Origin: Allium sativum
Lineage: Eukaryota > Streptophyta > Magnoliopsida > Asparagales > Amaryllidaceae
Assembly: GCA_030737875.1 (NCBI GenBank)
Contig: CM060912.1
Coordinates: forward strand, 202,939,231-203,003,230
Length of the DNA: 64,000 bases
Direction: 5' to 3'
In this document: piece by piece, positions 49,132 through 59,045 of the stretch
Numbering within the stretch: the stretch's first letter is position 1
Layout of the letters: the number at the start of each line of letters is the position of its first letter
Translations under genes and position numbers: made by a program
The notes under the pieces: model-generated
Databases searched by the model: none
The model's input: the letters and a program-made list of their open reading frames with translations, nothing else
Told to the model about the DNA's origin: nothing

Positions 49132-49769
49132 CTAGTAGGTCTGCTTCATGTCTCGATACATCTTGTTACCACCGGGATGTATAGTCAGTTTTGAGTGATG
49201 GCATTCCCTAAGCACTTCATCTCTCAATCCATTGACATTGGGCACAACAAGTCTTCCACTCTTTCTAAGCCATCCTTCTCGATCAAGCCCATACTTGTTC
49301 ATCTCCTCATCGATACCCATCTCTAACTTGGAGATGATTTTCAATAGGTTAGTATCGTCCCTCTGACTGGAACCAATCCGCTCAATCAAAGTGGGTCTGA
49401 TCGTCAAACTTGCTAACATTTCTGGATCCAATTCGCACTTTGGTCTGAAATCATACCCAGCTATGTACTCCAGTTGCTTCCATTCTAGAAACATAGCCCC
49501 TAAACTGGCATGTCTTCTACTCAATGCATCAGCTACCGCATTGCCCTTTCCTGGTGTGTATGCGATATCGAAATCGTAGGAAGCCAAGAGTTCTAACCAT
49601 CTTTGCTGTCGGAGATCTAGATCCTTTTGAGGGAAAAGATACTTTAACAATTTATGATCGGTAAACAACTCGAATCTTTCTCCCAAGAGATAATGTCTCC
49701 GCATCTTCAACGCAAATATGATCGCTGCTAATTCCAAATCATGGGTAGGGTATCTTCTCTCATGCGGTT
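49132..49769 (-). pseudogene. RNase H (C-terminal part) and integrase zinc finger, element B
   Basis: After a nine-codon stretch that belongs to element A's LTR, the frame reads KPHERRYPTHDLELAAIIFA, FTDHKLLKYLF and GKGNAVADALSRR. These are the RNase H segments carrying the conserved Glu and two Asp of Ty3/gypsy. A linker and the first half of the HHCC finger (CHHSKLTIHPGG..KMYRDMK) follow, ending at stops where YWW.GMK is expected. The start of RNase H and all of RT are missing because element A inserted at 49770. Confidence 0.9.
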
Positions 49770-50424
49770 TGTAAAACCCCACGTCCATTAATGTCACTCA
49801 CAAAGGGAATGCATTAACTTCCATGGAGCATTTTAAGTGAATATAGAACAGAAAATCACAACAAGACAGATATAAAGCAGTACTTGAAAATTTAAAACTT
49901 TATTTATTGCAGCAGAAGGTAAATATGTTTGGTTACATCATCAAAACCAAGTACTAGAGTCAAGTACAAAATATCCATCTTGACAAAATCAGAGTATATA
50001 AAAATAAAAAGCATAATCCCAACTTCAATAGCCATGATAAAAGATAACCTGAACTTCCCTTCAGCAATCCAAGTACTTCAGAAAAGATCCAAGTCAAGTT
50101 CCACTAGTGCTAGTCCTACCCTGAGAACCTGAGGGGGGGAAGGAAGAAAAGAGGCGAAAACAAAGGGGGTCGGACATAAAGTCTGGCGAGTATGATAACT
50201 TTAACAATATAATTTTTAAAGTAACTAGGATAAGCTATAACTAGAAGATAAGGTATGACTGTGAAACAAATGACAGAGTCAAACAGGAGGAATAAGATAA
50301 TGTTAAGTCGCGCTTCCACATACTTAAGGGTAATTACTAAGTTATACCGAACTAATACTAACTATACCAATACTAGTCACTCTAAAAGTTGATCCCGCCT
50401 ACTGAACATAACAGATGTGATAAA

Positions 50425-51180
50425 GGTAGTTTCGTGTATCCCTAGTTGCTGTCATAGGCGCGGCCTGCCCCTATCTCCACAAGTTGCACCTACTACCCAC
50501 CCCATTTTAATTACAATATTTATAATATGGTAGTTGTAGTCCTAGCTGCTGTCATAGGTGCCTCCTTATCCTATCTCCACTAGTCGTACCCACTACCTTC
50601 CCCATTCGATCGGCCCCTTAACTCGTAGATACACGTGCTGGTCCCACAGTGGGGTGTATCATTTCCCAAAGTGGCAACCTGATACAACAAAAGATGCACG
50701 GCTTATACCTACATGATGCAACAACGTCTTACTTACCAGCCAGGGCCTACGCACGCACATGACCCCGTTGGACTTGCGTTGCCACCGCTAACCCGTTTTG
50801 GCCTCTTATAGTCAAGCCCAGTAAGCGTGTCCCATCCTCGACTTGGGTCGAGCTCACAAAGATAATTATGAGTTACTGGTTTGAAGCGGGCCCCCAATAC
50901 TTGACAAAAGCTTTCCACCTAAGCTTGGTCCCCACTAATACATCCCACTTAACCCCTTCTTATTCATGTCTACTTACATATTTAAATTTGGTTAAGTGTT
51001 TCTATTCGTATTTCCACATGCCATCCAAGGCACCCACTTAACCCCCATGTCCTACTTACATGTTTATCTTGGTTAAGTGCTACTAATCGTATTTCTTCAT
51101 GTCACTCACATGTCACCCACTTAACCCCCGTGTCCCACTACATGTTTACTTTGGTTAAGTATTACTTAATTTATTACTGC
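50425..51180. repeat. Short tandem duplications in A LTR
   Basis: A block with 'gctgctgtcataggygc..cctatctccac' occurs twice (about 50445-50510 and 50545-50610). A roughly 80-bp unit with 'cacccacttaacccccatgt..acatgtttacttggttaagt' occurs about three to four times (50930-51170). Both are present in the other A LTR (57600-58350) and in reverse in element G (63000-63880), so the duplications are ancestral. Confidence 0.7.
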
Positions 51181-51205
51181 CGTAACCCCTATAGGACCTC
51201 TCACA

Positions 51206-51276
51206 TTAGGCTGGCATTTGTGGCTGCTGGATTTGCCGGGCGGGTCCGGGCAGTCTTACACCACAAATGAGCCTAA
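51206..51276 (-). other. Covarying hairpin, copy a (A 3' LTR)
   Basis: The arms ttaggctggcatttgtgg (51206-51223) and ccacaaatgagcctaa (51261-51276) pair over about 16 bp. An inner stem ctgctgga/tccgggcag surrounds tttgccgggcggg. The same fold with changed but still pairing arms occurs at 51330-51400 and in element G. The loop motif gctggatttgccgg is nearly invariant. Confidence 0.65.
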
Positions 51277-51329
51277 CCTCGTGTCCATACAACCGTTACG
51301 CATTTAATTTGGGCCTTTGATCTCTCACA

Positions 51330-51400
51330 TTGGGCTACCATTTGTGGCTGCTGGATTTGCCGAGCGGGTCCGGGCAGTCTTACACCACAAATGAGTCCAA
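51330..51400 (-). other. Covarying hairpin, copy b (A 3' LTR)
   Basis: The arms are ttgggctaccatttgtgg and ccacaaatgagtccaa. Relative to copy a, the third pair changes A-T to G-C, and another becomes a G-T wobble, keeping the stem. The two copies lie about 124 bp apart in tandem. Confidence 0.65.
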
Positions 51401-51837
51401 CCTCGTGTCTTAGGCATTGATTATTATACATAATCTTTTCACCCCAAATTTGGATTAATTATCCCTATTCAAATTTGTCAGTAAATTCCAAATTTACTTA
51501 TGTCAATAATTTGTCACCTAAATTATGTTCATCTATTTATGGTATATAAATTATACCAATTAACATCACCAATTAACTAATTGCCTTTTTTAAGGCTTAT
51601 GTCCATAATTGTCACTTAAATTATGTCCATTACTGCACATTAATTACCAATTAATGCCTTAATTAAATTTTATGCCTTTAAGGCAATTTACACTGATTTC
51701 ATTATGCAAATTATACCAATTAGTGTCTCCAATTAATTATATGCCTTTTAAGGCCATTACATGCCAATTCACAATATGTGTATAATTTATATTCCCCCAT
51801 TTTCCCCGCATCGTTCGCTCGCTTAACATGAAATATG

Positions 51838-51839
<2 letters not shown>

Positions 51840-51874
<35 letters not shown>
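51840..51874. repeat. (AT)n microsatellite
   Basis: A pure AT run. The same site in the other LTR (59013-59042) is shorter. Confidence 0.95.
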
Positions 51875-51878
<4 letters not shown>

Positions 51879-51939
51879 CTAGTAAATAGTCTAACACATA
51901 AAAGGGGAAAAACATCACAAATTTGCACAACACACAAAA

Positions 51940-52850
51940 TAGATCTAACTTGCATCTAACTTGCAATTAAGAATTACAACATAACTTACATAGACTTTGT
52001 ATTGCCAAGGGTCTAAAATCATAGATCTAAAAGGCGTGAACTTGCATGTATGAATATAGTTTTTCACCCAAACTAGCATAGGTAATTGTCACAAACTTGC
52101 ATAAACTATGTATGTCATAGTTCCAACATAAAGGTGTAAACTTGCATAAACTATGTATGTCATAGATCCAACATAAAGGTGTAAACTTGCATTAACTATG
52201 TATGTCATAGTTCTAGACTTAAAGGTGTAAACTTGCATATGGATCTAAAAAGATATGAACTTGCATATAGATCTAAAAAGATATGGACTTGCATATGGAT
52301 CTAAGCATGTAAATTAAGGTCACATGTTTACATATAAACTAGCATTTGTATCTTCACAATTCACATATGAACCTATATATATTCCACCTACAACTTGCAT
52401 AGGATTCATAAATTTACATATGATTTAACATCCCAAAACTTGCATAAGATTCATATATATATAACACATGGTTAAACATCCCAAAACTTGCATAAAATTC
52501 ATATATATATATAACATATGATTTAACACCCCAAAACTTGCATAAGAATCATATATATAACATATGATTTAACATCCCAAAACTTGCATAAGATTCATAT
52601 ATATATAACATATGATCTAACATCCCAAAACTTGCATAAAATTCATATATATAGCATATGATTTAACATCCGAAAACTTGCATAAGATTCATATATATAC
52701 CATATGATTTAACATCCCAAAACTTGCATAAAATTCATATATATAGCATATGATTTAACATCCCAAAACTTGCATAAGATTCATACATATAACATATGAT
52801 TTAACATCCCAAAACTTGCATAAAATTCATTTACAAATTTACGTATAATC
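51940..52850 (-). repeat. Tandem and dispersed repeats around the 9-mer ATGCAAGTT (A 3' LTR)
   Basis: The plus strand shows aacttgcat more than 20 times. From 52095 to 52240 three ~46-bp units carry 'ctatgtatgtcatag..aaaggtgtaaacttg'. From about 52390 to 52840 nine or so 45-49 bp units carry 'gatttaacatcccaaaactt gcataagattc'. The 9-mer also sits outside these units with different neighbours. The same is seen at 59110-59960 and, in sense orientation, at 61610-62350. Confidence 0.8.
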
Positions 52851-53253
52851 CACAAATGAACTTGCATGTGACTATCATCTCAATTGAATAAAATTCTAAA
52901 GTCATAGCATAATCAAGTTATACTTGTATGATTAAGCATAAGGAACAACCTACTAACATAGATTAACAACTTATTATACATTTACATCATAAATAATACA
53001 AACTAGCAAGTCATATGAATCACAACCATATTCTCATAATCCAAAGATAAGCATATCACAATTAAATTAAGAATTATCTTGTCAATGAAATCATACTCAC
53101 AATGAATCGGATTAGAGATGAAGATAGTGTGTTCGTTGTTGTTTGAATCTTTGATTTGTAATTTCCTAAGCTTCAAGAAAAGATGAGCTACTCCAGCGGC
53201 ATGATGGCTACGGTTCCAATTTTATTTAGGTTTTAGAATGAGGCTTTGGAGGG

Positions 53254-53261
53254 TTTATATA
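53254..53261 (-). promoter_or_regulatory. TATA box of A 3' LTR
   Basis: TATATAAA on the minus strand, about 570 bp into the LTR, in a GC-richer stretch and identical in the other LTR (60363-60370). The related element G has TATAAATA in the matching place. Confidence 0.65.
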
Positions 53262-53428
53262 GGAGTTAGATTTTTTTACAGCCGTCAGATCACTCTAGAA
53301 TCCATCTAGGCCTTAGAAACCAAGAAATGATGTCAATAGACCAACCAGAAATCGCCACATAAGCCCTAAAACATAAAATTTCGTCATAGACCATTTAGGG
53401 CCGACGGGACCAATTCCAAACCTCCTGA

Positions 53429-53466
53429 GTCGACCCTGGGGTCGACCCAGCGGGCCTTGGGTCGAC
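53429..53466 (-). promoter_or_regulatory. GTCGAC palindrome cluster (A 3' LTR)
   Basis: Three GTCGAC sites (53429-53434, 53441-53446, 53461-53466) lie 170-210 bp upstream of the TATA box. The other A LTR keeps two (60538-60543, 60570-60575), the third being mutated. Element G has six at the same relative position. Confidence 0.5.
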
Positions 53467-53670
53467 CCATAAAATAGATCGGTTTGGTGTTTTGCCTTCC
53501 CGCTTCCGCTGTTTTGAAATTTTTTCTTAAATTTTAGGTTGAATTTTATTTTATTTATATATATATATTTATATTTATATCTTCCTAATTAACTATTTTC
53601 ACACTAAACCTCTTTTTGAACTGCGTTCACACTAAGCCATTTTTAAGCCATTCCCTTAAAACAAAAATAT

Positions 53671-53743
53671 GGCGCTGGCAGGGATCAAACTCTGTACCCC
53701 TTGTATGCAAGTCACGTGTTCCAACCAAATGAGCTACTAAGTC
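53671..53743 (-). ncRNA. tRNA-Ala(TGC)-like sequence, degenerate
   Basis: The minus strand, 73 nt, has an A-box-like TAGCTCATTTGGTTGG, an anticodon loop with CTTGCAT (TGC, Ala) and a B-box-like GTTTGATCCC. D-arm and T-arm mostly pair, the anticodon stem is weak, and the acceptor arms do not pair. It is therefore not a working tRNA gene. It may be a tRNA pseudogene, a tRNA-derived SINE head, or an LTR-resident Pol III-like element. Element A's other LTR is cut just before this point, so it cannot be compared. Confidence 0.5.
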
Positions 53744-53827
53744 TTTTGCTTACAAACCTTAGAACAATGCTAAACATTATTCTTTAATTTGTTCTTTTAA
53801 TATTCTCAGAAAATACGGGGTGTTACT

Positions 53828-53841
53828 TTCTCCCCTCCTTA
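53828..53841 (-). other. Polypurine tract of element A
   Basis: The minus strand reads AAAGGAGGGGAGAA just before the LTR start (GTAACACCCCG). GATTTCGGGGACGAAATCC lies just upstream, as in B. Confidence 0.8.
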
Positions 53842-54420
53842 AAGGATTTCGTCCCCGAAATCTCCAAGTTAAGGAGAATGTATATCCTACCATCCAATCA
53901 TCCATCTACTCAACCATCCAACACAGGCATCCATTGTCCTTAAAAGATTTATAATGCCATATGAACATACGCAGAGTGTGTGTATATGATTCTAATCTAA
54001 TGCAAAATCCGGCGGTCTACTGATTCAGTTGACCTCCTTAATGCAAATCATGATAGTGTCATGCGTCCATTACGTATGCAAAAGAGTCCAAATGATACAC
54101 ATTAATTCTATATGCGTGCACAACCATTCATCTTAATGCAGCATCCATATGATAATAAAACCATTATTCATTCATTAATTTAAATATGCACACATATTTA
54201 TATGCAGTATGAAAGTGATTGAGCCGATCTAGTGCCTAATGTGTGTGTAAATGCATCCACTAGCAAACACTTGCATCCACTTGCATCCACCAAACATAAC
54301 ATGTCTCAAACACATGTTTACGACCATAGGATTGTTCCTAACTAAAGATCGAAGATGTCATCGCAAAGACATTCTAAACGATAGGACAAGTATAAACAAA
54401 GCGGTAGAAAAGGAGGAGTT
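53842..54420 (-). other. 3' untranslated part of element A
   Basis: Non-coding sequence between the pol tail and the PPT. Several atgcatcc/ttgcatcc repeats occur at 54250-54290. The plus-strand ORF at 54251-54682 is antisense to the pol tail and is not a gene. Confidence 0.55.
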
Positions 54421-54720
54421 AAAAAAACATACCCTTAAAAAGAAAAGGTACATCGTACGCATCTTGTCTTCCATTTCCCAAGTCGCGTCTCTAAGATCAT
54501 CTCCCCATTGCACTTTGACCAACTTGACCTCTTTGTTCCGTAGCTTTTTGACCTCTGATCCAAGAATGCGTGTAGGAGCTCGTCTAATCGTGACATCTCG
54601 CTCTACTTCCACTTCTTTGAGCGTGCTCGGCTCCACCACCTCTGTCGTATCATGTAAACACTTATGCAAATGCGAAATGTGAAACACGTCATGAACACCA
54701 CTAAGCTAGTTGCCTCTTCT
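54421..54720 (-). pseudogene. Pol tail with chromodomain-like motif, element A
   Basis: The frame reads LSGVHDVFHISHLHKCLHD, then APTRILGSEVKKLRNKEVKL, VKVQWGDDLRDATWEMEDKM, then MY. This is close to the Tekay-type chromodomain (VKVxW..xxATWE). After 'RTMY' the sequence departs from the family. It is joined upstream to an integrase remnant by a deletion that removed the rest of the integrase C-terminus. Confidence 0.8.
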
Positions 54721-55236
54721 CATCTCCATCCAAAATCTAGGATACATAACCTCAAAAGATCTTCAAGGATTTTATTCACCCCTTTCTGTCCGTCCATCCG
54801 TCTGTGGATGATAAGAGATGCCCGTACTTTCCGCCTTTTGCATATCACCTTTTCCTCTTGCATCGAAAACTGCTTCAAGTCCTGTCCCGCAAGCATCGGT
54901 ATACACTGTGAATGTCTTACTCCCATCTGGAAAAACTGGAGTTGTCGTCAAAGCCCTCTTCAAACGTTGGAAAGCATCGTCACAGTCAACATCCCAAGCA
55001 AAAGCCAAGTTCTTCTTCGTTAACCGAGTAAGCGGGGTTGATATCTTCGTGAAGTCCTTAATGAACTTCCTATAATAACCAGCCAACCCTAAAAAGCTTC
55101 TTACTTCTGTTGCGTTCTTAGGAATATTCCAATCTGGGATTGCCACCACCTTCGTGGGATCCACAGATATCCCTTCCTTAGAGACCATGTGCCCTAAGAA
55201 TCTCACCATCTTCCTTAAAAGAAATGGCATCAACAT
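54721..55236 (-). pseudogene. RT thumb - RNase H start - integrase fragment fusion, element A
   Basis: One 154-codon frame carries [16 protein letters not shown] (14-30), the [13 protein letters not shown] motif (48-60) and the RNase H start [14 protein letters not shown] (111-124). It then jumps within about 17 residues to the integrase motif [11 protein letters not shown] (141-151). Catalytic Asp of RNase H and Glu of integrase remain, but everything between them, including the integrase zinc finger and both Asp, is deleted. A frameshift in a G run near 54780 leads to KILEDLLRLCILDF. Confidence 0.85.
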
Positions 55237-55719
55237 AGGGTCCTAAATAATCCATTACTTCACACCTTTCTCGAGTCCACTCGAGTCATCTCATAACCCT
55301 ATTGAGTCTAACTCAGGGTAGTCGATACCATCGAATAGTCTTATCATGTCACGGCTGCCCATCACTCTTTGAGTAAACCAAGATATCATGCAATGAAAAA
55401 TCACCACAGCTATTTATCTCTCACACAAACCATCCTAGTCGAACTCGACATCCCCCAAGTACAAGCCCCAAAGGCCTAAACCAATATTAGACAAGCACCC
55501 AAGGAATACCTCCTCTGAATTTAGACGATCTACGTGAGATGATACTAGCAAAACAACTGGAGCACCCTCATTCTGAAATGCTTCTTCTTATGAATCCCTT
55601 CTCAAGCAACTCTTTCACTTGCTTATTGAGTTCCCTTCTCTCTCTCTCGGAGCCATGTGGCGCACCGATAATGCAACTGGCTTTGCATTATCCACTAGGT
55701 ATATACGAAAGTCTATCTC
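55237..55719 (-). pseudogene. Reverse transcriptase fragments, element A
   Basis: Downstream of the protease linker, frames read EIDFRIYLVDNAKPVALSVR and HMAPRERE, then (after a frameshift) VKELLEKGFI-type sequence to about 55540. The catalytic palm motif appears near 55368-55403 as LHDILVYSKSD, where the first Asp of the usual DD pair is His. About 300 bp of fingers/palm are missing or scrambled. Inactive. Confidence 0.75.
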
Positions 55720-56172
55720 TCACCTCGGGGGTAAACCCCGAACTTCATCTAAGACGTCACCATACTCACGGACCACACGAACAGATTCCAAATCATTGTT
55801 GGACGCGTCAAGAGATTCTAGGTTGCTAAGCATCACTGGACCTCTAGGGTCACAAGAAATATCGAGGGTCTTTCCACATCGAGTCAACAATCTAACTACC
55901 CTTCTTTCAAAATCTTGGATGGCACCGTATCTGGCTAGCCAATCCATTCATAGAATCAAGCTATAGCCCGTGAAACCAAGAACGAAGGCATTGTATTCAA
56001 ACCCAACGCCCAGGATAGACATTCTCAAATCCCGACAATTCATTGAAAGATGAGCCAAACCACCGATAAGATTTGAGACTACAATGGGATTCATAATTAG
56101 ACTAGTACTTAGGTGCAGCGTTTCTACTAATGAAACAGATACAAAAGAGTGTGAAGCGCCAAAATCAAACAA
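55720..56172 (-). pseudogene. Aspartic protease and linker, element A
   Basis: The frame begins FDFGASHSFVS, where the catalytic triplet DSGA/DTGA has become DFGA, removing the hydroxyl next to the Asp. It runs through GFTGYSLIL, an in-frame TGA (55948-55950), MDWLARYGAIQDFERRVV and VVREYGDVLDEVRGLPPR to a second TGA. Both stops fit single-base changes. Order and linker are as in Ty3/gypsy pol. Confidence 0.85.
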
Positions 56173-56274
56173 AGTTTGAACAGGATGATAAAAAGAAACT
56201 CAAATTTCAACCGAGATGTTTTCTACCTTTATCGGGTATGCCAGCCGTGAGGGAATGCATCTGCCCTTTAGAAG

Positions 56275-56362
56275 ATCATGTACTTTGTCCTTACCCTTAC
56301 CTCTTTGGACAACCCTAATAAGATGTCATGTCTCTCCGTAATGATAACAACTAGTCTCCTTC
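56275..56362 (-). pseudogene. Gag zinc knuckle remnant, element A
   Basis: The minus frame shows SCYHYGET, a stop, then HLIRVV and QRGKGKDK. Spacing matches the CCHC nucleocapsid knuckle, but the second Cys is Tyr, the last Cys is replaced and a TGA lies within it. It no longer binds zinc as written. Confidence 0.6.
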
Positions 56363-56439
56363 TTCTTCCTAACGTCTTTCTTTTAAGTAGTCAGGTATTT
56401 CACAAGTGTGGTCCTTCCTTTTCTCTTGGCCCCTTGTTA

Positions 56440-56700
56440 TCCTTACCGCCTTTCTTTGGATCTACTTCCTTATCGTGTGTCCTATCCATGTCTCTCCTGC
56501 ACATTCTCCATTCGTGACCTTCCACCAGAATGAAGCTTCATCCTCCATTAACCAAGCAACTGGTTGAACCTTCTTCCCATCGTCTATCTTAAAAGTACCG
56601 ACAAGTCCTCCACTTCCTTGAGCCAACTTCTAGCCCCGACAACCGTCTAAGTCCCGTGAAGCAGCTTTCCGCCAATCGTACGGAAGTCCTTATATATCTT
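56440..56700 (-). pseudogene. Gag capsid-like fragment, element A
   Basis: Minus frames read ARSWLKEVEDLSVLLR and, after a one-base shift, VQPVAWLMEDEASFWWK. These resemble the conserved gag segment of plant Ty3/gypsy (W-x-x-x-[IL]E..., then A-x-x-x-x..EA..WW). Multiple stops. The stretch 56701-56925 before it looks like 5' untranslated leader with no clear motif. Confidence 0.65.
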
Positions 56701-56925
56701 AGAAAAAGCATCTATATGCGGAGGAAGAGATTCAAAAAGGGGAAGAGGAAGAGATTCAAAACGGAGAATCGAAGGAAAGATATATGGCTCTTGGGGTTTA
56801 TGTTTTTAAAATAAACTTTTCTCTTGAAGGTACTCTCCTTAAACAATATTTTTGAAAGTATTTCTTTATGAAAATGCTTTTGAAAAACAGTTTTTCAAAA
56901 TCTCTATCTGTTCTGGTAACCTTCA

Positions 56926-56937
56926 GCTCTGATACCA
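56926..56937 (-). other. Primer binding site of element A
   Basis: The minus strand reads a perfect TGGTATCAGAGC two bases after the 5' LTR end. Confidence 0.93.
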
Positions 56938-56939
56938 CG

Positions 56940-59013
56940 TGTAACACCCCACGTCCATTAATGTCACTCACAAAGGGAATGCATTAACTTCCATGGAGCA
57001 TTTTAAGTGAATATAGAACAGAAAATCACAACAAGACAGATATAAAGCAGTACTTGAAAATTTAAAACTTTATTTATTGCAGCAGAAGGTAAATATGTTT
57101 GGTTACATCATCAAAACCAAAGACTAGAGTCAAGTACAAAATATCCATCTTGACAAAATCAGAGTATATAAAAATAAAAAGCATAATCCCAACTTCAATA
57201 GCCATGATAAAAGATAAGTTGAACTTCACTTCAGCAATCCAAGTACTTCAGAAAAGATGCAAGTCAAGTTCCACTAATGCTAGTCATACCCTGAAAACCT
57301 GAGGGTGGGGGGGAAGGAAGAAAAGAGGCGAAAACAAAGGGGGTCAGACATAAAGTCTGGCGAGTATGATAACTTTAACAATATAACTTTTAAAGTAACT
57401 AGGATAAGTTATAACTAGAAGATAAGGTATAACTGTGAAACAAATGACAGAGTCAAACAGGAGGAATAAGATAATGTTAAGTCGCGCTTCCACATACTTA
57501 AGGGTAATTACTAAGTTATACCGAACTAATACTAACTGCACCAATATTAGTCACTCTAAAAGTTGATCCCGCCTACTGAACATAACAGATGTGATAATGG
57601 TAGTTTCGTGTACCCCTAGTTGCTGTCATAGGCGCGGACTGCCCCAATCTCCACTAGTTGCACCTACTACCCACCCCATTTTAATTACAATATTTATAAT
57701 ATGGTAGTTGTACTCCTAACTGCTGTCATAGGTGCCATCTGCTCCTATCTCCACTAGTCGTACCCACTACCTTCCCCATTCGATCGGCTCCCTAACTCGT
57801 AGATACCCGTGCTAGTCCCACAGTGGGGTGTATCATTTCCCAAAGTGGCAACCCGATACAACAAAAGATGCACGGCTTATACCTACACGATGCAACAACG
57901 TCTTACTTACCGGCCCGGGCCCACGCACGCACATGACCTCGTTGGACTTACGTCGCTACCGCTAACCCGTTTTGGTCTCTTATAGTCAAGCCCAGTAAGC
58001 GTGTCCCGTCCTCGACTTGGGTCGAGCTCACAAAGATACTTATGGGTTACTGGTTTGAAACAGGCCTCCATTACTTGACACAAGCTTTCCACCTAAGCTT
58101 GGTCCCCACTAATACATCCCACTTAACCCCTTCTTATTCATGTCCACTTACATGTTTAAATTTGGTGAAGTATTTCTATTCGTATTTCCACATGCCACCC
58201 AAGGCACCCACTTAACCTCCATGTCCTACTTACATGTTCATCTTGGTTAAGTGCTACTAATCGTATTTCCTCATGTCACCCACATGTCACCCACTTAACC
58301 CCCATGTCCCACTACATGTTTACTTTGGTTAAGTGTTACTTAATTTATTACTACCGTAACCCCTGTAGGACCTCTCACATTAGGCTGACATTTGTGGCTG
58401 CTGGATTTGCCGGGCGGGTCCGGGCAGTCTTACACCACAAATGAGCCTAACCTCGTGTCCATACAACCGTTACGCATTTAATTTGGGCCTTTGATCTCTC
58501 ACATCGGGCTACCATTTGTGGCTGCTGGATTTGCCGGGCGGGTTCGGGCAGTCTTACACCACAAATGAGTCCAACCTCGTGTCTTAGGCATTGATTATTA
58601 TACATAATCTTTTCACCCCAAATTTGGATTAATTATCCCTATTCAAATTTGTCAGTAAATTCCAAATTTACTTATGTCCATAAATTGTCACCTAAATTAT
58701 GTTCATCTATTTATGGTATATAAATTATACCAATTAACATCACCAATTAACTATATGCCTTTTTTAAGGCTTATGTCCATAATTGTCACTTATATTATGT
58801 CCATTACTGCACATTAATTACCAATTAATGCCTTAATTAAATTTTATGCCTTTAAGGCAATTTACACTAATTTAATTATGCAAATTCTACCAATCAATAT
58901 CTCCAATTAATTATATGACTTTTAAGGCCATAACATGCCAATTCACAATATGTGTATATTTAATATTCCCCCATTATCCCCGCATCGTTCGTTCGCTTAA
59001 CATGAAATATGTA

Positions 59014-59045
<32 letters not shown>

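Larger units (their letters stand above)
45284..49769 (-). mobile_element. Element B: Tekay-like Ty3/gypsy retrotransposon, 3' half
   Basis: On the minus strand the visible order is RNase H (cut at 49769), integrase, C-terminal chromodomain-like tail, PPT (47795-47825) and 3' LTR (47794 to about 45284). The insertion point in F's LTR is exact on the left. The other half (gag, protease, RT, rest of RNase H, 5' LTR) must lie beyond element A, outside the window. Pol is broken by stops and frameshifts. B is older than A, which is inserted in it. Confidence 0.85.
49770..53827 (-). repeat. Element A 3' LTR (4.06 kb)
   Basis: Left end tgtaaaaccccacgtcc; right end acggggtgttac, with near-inverted termini. 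Sense-strand order: tRNA-like sequence (53743-53671), GTCGAC cluster, TATA box, dispersed ATGCAAGTT repeats (52850-51940), an AT run, the double hairpin (51400-51206), 'cacttaaccccc' repeats (51180-50930), and a doubled block with ctgctgtcatagg (50600-50430). Small ORFs here are chance frames. Confidence 0.9.

Noticed and set aside
52380..52840. CRISPR-like array of ~46-bp units
   Set aside because: Units are contiguous tandem repeats without unique spacers, inside a plant LTR.
54251..55075. Plus-strand ORFs opposite the pol remnants of element A
   Set aside because: Antisense shadows of recognisable minus-strand pol sequence.
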